From Arthrobacter sp. StoSoilB20 (GTDB lineage Bacteria > Actinomycetota > Actinomycetes > Actinomycetales > Micrococcaceae): a stretch of DNA of 64,000 nt. Position numbers and translations under genes: made by a program. The DNA lies in assembly GCF_019977295.1 (NCBI RefSeq), contig NZ_AP024651.1, forward strand, positions 1,240,001 to 1,304,000, in the 5' to 3' direction. The notes beneath the pieces were generated by a model. The model did not search any database. It was not told where the DNA came from and saw nothing but the letters and a program-made list of their open reading frames with translations. Shown one piece after another: positions 58,898 to 64,000 of the stretch (positions are counted from its first letter, which is position 1; every line of letters starts with the position of its first letter).

Positions 58898-59905
58898 CTA
58901 CTCCTGGACTGCCCGCACAGCGTCAAGCCACGTGCCGTAGATGTTCCTGACTGCGGCACCTGAGGGCCGGGAATTGCCGGCATGAATCTCTTGCTTGACC
59001 CATGCGTCGTAACCTGCGAATGTCGGCTTGACTCCGCTGGACAGGGCGAATCTGTTGAAATTGCGCACGGCGTCTTCGTAGTCGGCCTGGGTGAACTTCA
59101 GGAGCCCTTTCGGCCGTCCTTTCGCAGCTGTTCCGATCCCCATTGCTTCGAGGCCCTCGTTCCACCCGCCGAAACGCTTGGTCACGGTCTGACGAGTAGG
59201 GGGCCACGGAAATGCTCCTTGGCGAGAGACGAGGCCCAGCGCCGGCACGAGTTCGTCGCGAAGATGCTCATATCGCTGTCCGGTGATACTGGTTTCGGGA
59301 TTCTCTTGGAGGTATTTTTGCGCAGCTCCGATAACTCCCAGAATGGTGGAGACATCCTCGACGTCGGCTTCGGCAGACTCCAAGGCGGCCCGGAGCTCGT
59401 TCATCAGAGACAGCTCGATATTGACAGCGGCCCATTGACGGTCCGGAGCAAGCCCAAGGTTGGACCCCAACAGGTACCAGACACCTGCCGCCACCGCTTC
59501 TTTAGAGAAGATGTCTTCCATCTGTGACTTGTCGAAAACGATCGACGACGTCCGCAGGGCATCCTCGGCAAGCTCAGCGTCCATCGCGGGAAATAGTGCC
59601 TTCAGTTTGTCGATCGCATCAGGCCTGGTAACTCCGCGCCGGGCCATTTGGCGAGCCAAGTCGCCGTACGCGGCCATGAAGGCGTTGCGGGCGGCCGTCG
59701 CTGCGGCTTCCTTTGAAGCAAGTCGGCTTTTGCGGGACTCTTCGGCGCTTGTGCCGCCTACTTTTGCGATGATCTGGCGGACGCGTTCGCGGGTGACGCC
59801 GAAGCTCTGGCCGATGGCATCAAGAGTCTCGCCGTCGGCATAGCGCTCCACCATTGCAGCGTCGCGTTCTTCCCGACTGAGTTCAGGAGTTGTGGTCATG
59901 GTCAT
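58898..59905 (-). CDS. HEAR-repeat protein A with sigma region 4-like HTH
   Basis: This is a 335-residue protein. Residues 20-48 form a sigma-70 region 4.2-like HTH (ERYADGETLDAIGQSFG, then VTRERVRQIIAKVGG), 18 of 22 residues identical to the matching part of the helicase-sigma fusion. A helical middle follows, then two HEAR-like repeats (TRQTVTKRFGGWNEGLEAMG and RPSGAAVRNIYGTWLDAVRA). It lacks the C-terminal domain of B and C. ATG 59905 (or 59899) is 7 (or 13) bases after the ADP-ribosylglycohydrolase stop, which links the two gene sets. No good Shine-Dalgarno sequence is seen. Confidence 0.78.
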   Translation of the reverse strand: MTMTTTPELSREERDAAMVERYADGETLDAIGQSFGVTRERVRQIIAKVGGTSAEESRKSRLASKEAAATAARNAFMAAYGDLARQMARRGVTRPDAIDKLKALFPAMDAELAEDALRTSSIVFDKSQMEDIFSKEAVAAGVWYLLGSNLGLAPDRQWAAVNIELSLMNELRAALESAEADVEDVSTILGVIGAAQKYLQENPETSITGQRYEHLRDELVPALGLVSRQGAFPWPPTRQTVTKRFGGWNEGLEAMGIGTAAKGRPKGLLKFTQADYEDAVRNFNRFALSSGVKPTFAGYDAWVKQEIHAGNSRPSGAAVRNIYGTWLDAVRAVQE

Positions 59906-59912
59906 ATACCTA

Positions 59913-61451
59913 TCAGGCGGTTCGGACATTATGAGGAAGGCCGTTGCGAGCCGAGGGACTGTGACGGCCCGTGGCAGAGCGGCCGGACCGTACGATGTCC
60001 AGGAACAGGGGATTCGGCGAGGCGTTCGGCAGCACCTGCCGGACGTCTGCCAGCGCTGCTTCAGCATCAATCCCCAGTAATGCAGCACCGTACAAAGCGG
60101 CAACAGTCGGGGTCCTGGACTCAGCGCGCACGCAGTGGAGCAGCACCGTCTTCCCTTCAGAACGGAACTGCTCGATGGCGGCAGCCGCTTCAGCGAGGAC
60201 AAACGCCGCGTCAGCATTGTCGGATGGGTCCGGCGAATCGATAATCCAGAACGATGCATGATCTGACACCGCAATAGTGGACAGATCAGAGGTACCCAGG
60301 CGGCACAGGGAAACAACTGCGTCGATCCCCAAAACTTCCATCCGCCCCAGGGAACCGGCGCCACCCAACCACACGCCGTCGTCGTGAGGGTGCTGTACCA
60401 GCACATCGGTGCGACTCCACATGCTGTAGTCCTGATGCGCCGCGCCCGGCCAGGACTGTTCCCGTGAGCCTTCTCCACGGGCGAGCTCCATTCCTAGTGT
60501 CATGAGGTCGCGGGTTCGTAGTCCGGGCCACCCATGCAAATGCCGTCGCCACTCGAAGGGCACCGAAGTGAAGCCGTAAGCCGCGCCCAGAAGTCCTCCG
60601 GCAATCGTCGCGACAGTATCGGTATCGCCGCCTCCCCGGACGGCTTCTTCCAGAGCCTGGCGGAGGTGTTCCGGCCCACGGGTTGCAGACACTGTGGAGT
60701 GAATGGCGCTCCAAGCACCTTGGAACGCTTCCACTACCCACCCGTTCCGGTGAAAGTCCCGTGCACGTGACTGTTCGGCGGACTCGATGCGCGATAGCCA
60801 AACTGCGCTGCGGTCAGGGGGCAGCAGTGCCAGCCCCGCCCGCACGTTCAGCTTCCCGGTCAGGACCGCCTCCCTTATGGCAACGCACCAGAGACCGCAT
60901 GCCTCCAAGGCGTCGGGATCCACGTGAGTCAGCGCGCTCACCCTGGCTGCCGCCGCCATCAGCTCACCAGGCTCGCGATCGAGATAGGCGAGGGCAAGGG
61001 GAGCGGTGCGCATGAGTGAACCATTTCCGGCGCTGCGGCCGATGCGTCCGTGGAACGCTTCGGCGGCAGCTGTGAAGTCCGAGGCGGTCACCGGCCTCCC
61101 CGCGGAAGTTGCTGCACGGGTAGCGGCGGCAATGACCGCGTTGGTCTGGGCGCCGACATCTTTGGCGTCGGCAGCCCAGGCACTCCACTCGCGTACAACT
61201 CTGCTCAGCGCCGCGTCAGAGGCAAGTTCAGGTCCAGACCAAACAAGCGCTCTTGCCACGGGAATGGCCATGGACGTGTCATCGGTCCATTCGGCGGGAT
61301 CGAAGCCGAAGGGTCCGCCGCCTTTCATCAATACCGGCGTTTCGTCTGGCAGCGGCGGGCCGAACTCGTAAGCGGCGCCGAGGGCGTCTCCGGCCGCAAG
61401 CGACACGAGGACGCCTGCCGCACGATCGTTCTGCAGGGGACTAAGTTTCAT
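59913..61451 (-). CDS. ADP-ribosylglycohydrolase fused to a dual-specificity-type phosphatase
   Basis: This is a 512-residue fusion. Residues about 5-325 form a DraG/ARH-type hydrolase, with GDALGAAYEF, EWTDDTSMAI (metal-binding Thr-Asp-Asp) and GGDTDTVATIAGGLLGAAYG (second metal site). Residues about 340-490 form a phosphatase of the DSP/rhodanese-like class with HCVRAESRT (Cys nucleophile and Arg). It would remove ADP-ribose and act on a phosphorylated product. ATG 61451 overlaps the ARPP stop (ATGA) and has GGAG upstream. The combination is known from predicted NAD-ADP-ribose operons. Confidence 0.9.
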   Translation of the reverse strand: MKLSPLQNDRAAGVLVSLAAGDALGAAYEFGPPLPDETPVLMKGGGPFGFDPAEWTDDTSMAIPVARALVWSGPELASDAALSRVVREWSAWAADAKDVGAQTNAVIAAATRAATSAGRPVTASDFTAAAEAFHGRIGRSAGNGSLMRTAPLALAYLDREPGELMAAAARVSALTHVDPDALEACGLWCVAIREAVLTGKLNVRAGLALLPPDRSAVWLSRIESAEQSRARDFHRNGWVVEAFQGAWSAIHSTVSATRGPEHLRQALEEAVRGGGDTDTVATIAGGLLGAAYGFTSVPFEWRRHLHGWPGLRTRDLMTLGMELARGEGSREQSWPGAAHQDYSMWSRTDVLVQHPHDDGVWLGGAGSLGRMEVLGIDAVVSLCRLGTSDLSTIAVSDHASFWIIDSPDPSDNADAAFVLAEAAAAIEQFRSEGKTVLLHCVRAESRTPTVAALYGAALLGIDAEAALADVRQVLPNASPNPLFLDIVRSGRSATGRHSPSARNGLPHNVRTA

Positions 61452-62398
61452 GCGATCTCCATCAGGGTGTGTTTGGTGTTCCAAACGGTCAGGTGCGCCA
61501 GCTCTGGACTGCGGTTTGGAAGTTCGACGGCGATACCGGCACCTTCCAGCCCGGCCCGGAGTGAGCTGACTGGACGGCTACGGAGGGGTCCTTGGCTTCG
61601 AACGCCGGTAAGTGGGCCGCCGTCGAACGCTCCAAAATCCAGCCCTTGGACAACCGCAGCGAAGTCCCTGGCCTGTTGCCCTGACATCCGGCTGGATGCC
61701 ATGACCTTGGCCGGAAGCAGCTCGAGGTCCAGCAGGGCCGCGCCTATGAGCTGGTGGTAGTGGCGTCGGAACATCGTGTGGGTGCCGAAAATCTCCAACA
61801 CCAGCGGCTGCGTGCCAATCCCGAACAGGACTCCGCGCTGGCCGTCGATTGGGGGTGGAACGTCATCCAGGTCGAAGCTCGGGGCCAAGGTCTGGCGGTC
61901 AAGGTGGTCGACGAGTGAGCTGGTGGCTGAAACGCCACGCGCGGCGTCCAAGCGGCGCACTCTTTCCCAGATGCGGCTTTGACGGTTGCTTGAGTCCGAG
62001 GCCCCGGCGCGGGATGCCAGCTCTGCCCGGACGTTGAGGGGAGCGCGGCGACTCTGTCGCCGATGACTGCTCATGCCGGCTTCCCAGCGCCCTTCCTCAA
62101 CACAGTAGGTCCCGATGGTTCGGGTCTCGCCTGCACCAAGGATGACGTCGCCGGCGCAGGTTCTGTGTTGCTTCCCGCCTTCCAGGAGTTCGCCTTCGAG
62201 GAGGAGTGCGGGACGGGGACCGTTGTTGCTGACAATCAGCTTGCCTACCTGGGCGCCGTCAGGCAGTTCGTTGACGGCGACGTTGGCGTGTGCACCGGTG
62301 CTGATGGCCAAGTCACCATGGCCTGAGGTCCAGATCGGGAAGATGCTGAGTGGGCCCACAGCGGTGCCAACGCCCAGATGCAGTTGTGGGACTTGCAT
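61448..62398 (-). CDS. ARPP-1-like protein
   Basis: This is a 316-residue protein. LGVGTAVGPLSIFPIW at the start, VSNNGPRPALLLEGELLEGG and GAGETRTIGTYCVEEGRW match the ARPP-1 family, named for its association with ADP-ribosylglycohydrolases and rhodanese/phosphatase proteins. The fold is probably beta-rich, and the biochemical activity is not established. AGGAGG lies 6 bases before the ATG. It heads the long minus-strand gene train and is divergent from NrtR, with an AATTAGC/GCTAATT palindrome in its promoter region. Confidence 0.83.
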   Translation of the reverse strand: MQVPQLHLGVGTAVGPLSIFPIWTSGHGDLAISTGAHANVAVNELPDGAQVGKLIVSNNGPRPALLLEGELLEGGKQHRTCAGDVILGAGETRTIGTYCVEEGRWEAGMSSHRRQSRRAPLNVRAELASRAGASDSSNRQSRIWERVRRLDAARGVSATSSLVDHLDRQTLAPSFDLDDVPPPIDGQRGVLFGIGTQPLVLEIFGTHTMFRRHYHQLIGAALLDLELLPAKVMASSRMSGQQARDFAAVVQGLDFGAFDGGPLTGVRSQGPLRSRPVSSLRAGLEGAGIAVELPNRSPELAHLTVWNTKHTLMEIA

Positions 62399-62415
62399 TC
62401 GTGCCTCCTGATTCG

Positions 62416-62486
62416 AATTAGCTCATTTTTGCGCTAATTGACTTCAGTATGCAGCGATTGCTTCTTTTGCGCAAGTCTGCGATAAA
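62416..62486. promoter_or_regulatory. Two NrtR-type operators and NrtR promoter
   Basis: AATTAGC-N10-GCTAATT (62416-62439) lies before the ARPP gene. TTGC-N9-GCAA (62458-62474) lies in the NrtR promoter. Both share a GCTN(A/C)TTTTGCGC-like core. TTGCTT (62458-62463), a 17-base spacer and GATAAA (62481-62486) form the promoter, and GTG 62494 follows after 7 bases, implying a leaderless mRNA. Confidence 0.68.
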
Positions 62487-62493
62487 TGATGAT

Positions 62494-63165
62494 GTGAACG
62501 CTTCCCGAAATCCCAGGTCACGCACACTGCTGGACTATCCGAGACCCTCAGTTGCAGTGGATGCGGCGGTCCTTACCGTGTCGGAGGGCGCGCTGAGTGT
62601 GCTGTTGGTTCAGCGTGCAAGCGGTGATAGGGCGGGGGAGTGGGCGCTCCCTGGGACCTTCCTCAGAGAGCGCGAGCTTCTTTCCGATGCGGTGCTCCGC
62701 TGTCTTCGCGAGAAAGTCGGGATTACTGGCCGTGTGCCTCAACAGCTTCACGTCTTCGATGATCCGGATCGTGACGACCGCGGCTGGGTCCTCTCAGTTG
62801 CGCACGTCGACATGGTGCCGCTTGCTGCGCTTGAGTCCGCGTTGGCGTCCGACGGCGTCAGGCTGGTTTCAGTAATGGCGGACCCGGAGGTTGTGGCACG
62901 GTTGCCGTACGGCCACGCTGACATTGTGGCCAACGCTGTGGGGAGGATGCGCCTAGCGTACGCTGAGGCGCCGGATCCGGGGGTACTTCTTGAGGAACCG
63001 TTTACGCTCAAGGACCTGCGAGATCTTCACGAAGCAGTAGCCGGCGAAACGCTCATGAGGGATACTTTCCGACGATTCATGGAGCCGAAGCTGGTGGGAA
63101 CGGGAAAGATGTCGGATGGGACGCGGGGGAGGCCTTCGCGGTTGTGGGTGCGGACGAAGTCTTGA
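62494..63165 (+). CDS. nrtR: NrtR-type regulator (degenerate Nudix plus winged helix)
   Basis: This is a 223-residue protein. The N-terminal Nudix-like domain (AVLTVSEGALSVLLVQRASG, then GTFLRERELLSDAVLRCLRE) has lost the catalytic Glu pair, as in NrtR repressors that bind ADP-ribose without cleaving it. The C-terminal winged helix is seen in FTLKDLRDLHEAVAGETLMR and GRPSRLW. GTG 62494 is preferred to ATG 62449, which falls inside the operator region. It likely represses both its own gene and the divergent ARPP train when NAD levels are high. This follows from the family and remains inference here. Confidence 0.86.
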   Translation: MNASRNPRSRTLLDYPRPSVAVDAAVLTVSEGALSVLLVQRASGDRAGEWALPGTFLRERELLSDAVLRCLREKVGITGRVPQQLHVFDDPDRDDRGWVLSVAHVDMVPLAALESALASDGVRLVSVMADPEVVARLPYGHADIVANAVGRMRLAYAEAPDPGVLLEEPFTLKDLRDLHEAVAGETLMRDTFRRFMEPKLVGTGKMSDGTRGRPSRLWVRTKS

Positions 63166-63235
63166 ACCGACTAACCTGCGCATTCGCTGATCCTTGCCTT
63201 CCATACGCACACAAACGCCGGACTGGAGAACGCAG

Positions 63236-64000
63236 ATGACGGACCTTGCCTTCGAGGCGCGTGTCGCTTTGAGATTGGCTTTGCTGAAGCCAGAAGATGT
63301 CGCCACCCTGCGAGCCCTCGTTGATGGATTGCCGGTTGTGAGGGACCAGATCGGAAGGCATGCCACAAGTCCGGCGAATTACGTCTTTTTGGGCAAACTT
63401 GAACGCTTCATACGTGAAATGATGTTGCCAGGCAATGTGCCGAAACTCTCTTCGGAGGAATGGGTGGTCCTGCGTCGGGAGCCGGCGCCGAATGCGGGCA
63501 TGGTCCTGCGCGGTCTGTCTGCTATTACTCAAACGACTTTGAGTACGGTTCCGATCAGCTCCGAGGCTCTGAACCTTCTCGGGTCACTGTTAAAACGACT
63601 GCAAAGTATTGTCGACTCAATCCATGCGGCAAGGCGTACCGATGACCTTGGCTGGCAGTGGAATGAGTTCAATGCGGGGTGGACGTCAAGTCTGACTAAT
63701 TCAGAATATGACCTGTCCTCTGTGTTGAGGGCTGTCAGTCGTCCGCATGGAGATTGGGTTCCCCCACTGAATCCAATTGGTTCTGGCGACCTCCGGCCCT
63801 ACATGACGTATTGGTTCTCACTGGCCGTCGTTCTACTCACCCACCTTGCATGGGCGGACCCTAGCCGGGGTATGACGGTGTGGATGAACCTCGGAATGCC
63901 GGACGATGGAGCCGTTCTGACGGGCATTAAGCGGCTCTTTGGAGCCGATTGTGCGGCGGTCATCCTCAACCACAATATTTCGAGGGTGGCAGAGCTCCTG
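63236..64000 (+). CDS. Hypothetical protein, cut by the window end
   Basis: The frame is open from ATG 63236 to the last base, giving 255 residues without a stop. GGAG lies 7 bases before the ATG. The protein starts MTDLAFEARVALRLALLKPE and later contains LAVVLLTHLAWADPSRG and VWMNLGMPDDGAVL. It is mixed helical, with one moderately hydrophobic stretch near 205-215. Codon use is less GC-rich than in the left half of the window, like the island genes. I do not recognise a family. It follows NrtR by 70 bases on the same strand. Confidence 0.7.
   Translation, partial: MTDLAFEARVALRLALLKPEDVATLRALVDGLPVVRDQIGRHATSPANYVFLGKLERFIREMMLPGNVPKLSSEEWVVLRREPAPNAGMVLRGLSAITQTTLSTVPISSEALNLLGSLLKRLQSIVDSIHAARRTDDLGWQWNEFNAGWTSSLTNSEYDLSSVLRAVSRPHGDWVPPLNPIGSGDLRPYMTYWFSLAVVLLTHLAWADPSRGMTVWMNLGMPDDGAVLTGIKRLFGADCAAVILNHNISRVAELL

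Noticed and set aside
59906..60478. N-terminal extension of HEAR protein A by about 190 residues
   Set aside because: It overlaps the phosphatase part of the ARH fusion out of frame and has a shadow-frame composition.

Overview
The window looks like a chromosome segment of a high-GC actinobacterium, most likely Arthrobacter, Paenarthrobacter or a close relative in the Micrococcaceae. The reasons are the GC-rich codon use, frequent GTG and TTG starts, several promoters whose -10 box lies 6-7 nt before the start codon (leaderless mRNAs), and the gene repertoire: a DUF222/HNH 13E12-type endonuclease, a DUF664 DinB protein, a GAF-ANTAR regulator and NrtR. I see no rRNA, tRNA, CRISPR array or insertion sequence.

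Left part (1-15 kb). It begins with the tail of a starch-active enzyme, then acylphosphatase and a VapBC-type toxin-antitoxin pair. A nucleoside/ribose salvage cluster follows (ribokinase, GntR regulator, MFS transporter, nucleoside hydrolase). Next are an ArsR-SRPBCC regulator with a leaderless, operator-embedded promoter and a 31-bp tandem-repeat array. A galactoside operon comes after: GH42 beta-galactosidase, two CUT1 permeases, a Tat/lipoprotein binding protein and a YesL-like protein. A secreted amidohydrolase ends this part.

Middle part (15-43 kb). The 13E12 endonuclease and several housekeeping genes are followed by a frameshifted GNAT gene. A second sugar cluster runs from 20.8 to 27.4 kb: GH3 glycosidase, Gfo/Idh oxidoreductase, PmoA-like protein, cupin and LacI regulator. 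Sites of the type GAAACTTTCGGAAA / GAAACTATC occur upstream of the GH3/oxidoreductase pair, the GH42 operon and the LacI gene, which suggests one LacI regulon. The rest is a mosaic: GAF-ANTAR protein, tyrosine phosphatase, MFS, a TetR-controlled oxidoreductase/hydrolase operon, TerC, a secreted 48-residue-repeat protein next to a helically phased repeat array, and a MarR/EamA pair whose EamA gene has lost its normal end.

Right part (43-64 kb). This is the unusual section. One long minus-strand gene train starts at an ARPP-1-like gene (62398) and runs without a gap larger than 90 nt to 44997, with two more genes behind a 212-nt gap. In transcription order it encodes ARPP-1, an ADP-ribosylglycohydrolase fused to a dual-specificity-type phosphatase, three paralogous proteins with HTH and homing-endonuclease-associated-type (HEAR) repeats, an AddB-like Fe-S nuclease, an AddA-like helicase-nuclease, a NERD-UvrD helicase, an SF2 helicase fused to a complete sigma-70 factor, and a DUF6308-like protein. 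Last come an Ala/Gly-rich membrane protein and a small protein. A divergent NrtR regulator, which senses ADP-ribose/NAD in known cases, has matching inverted repeats next to it. I infer an NAD/ADP-ribose-responsive DNA-processing system, probably for defence or stress, in which a helicase-sigma hybrid may tie DNA events to transcription. I do not recognise this combination as a described system.
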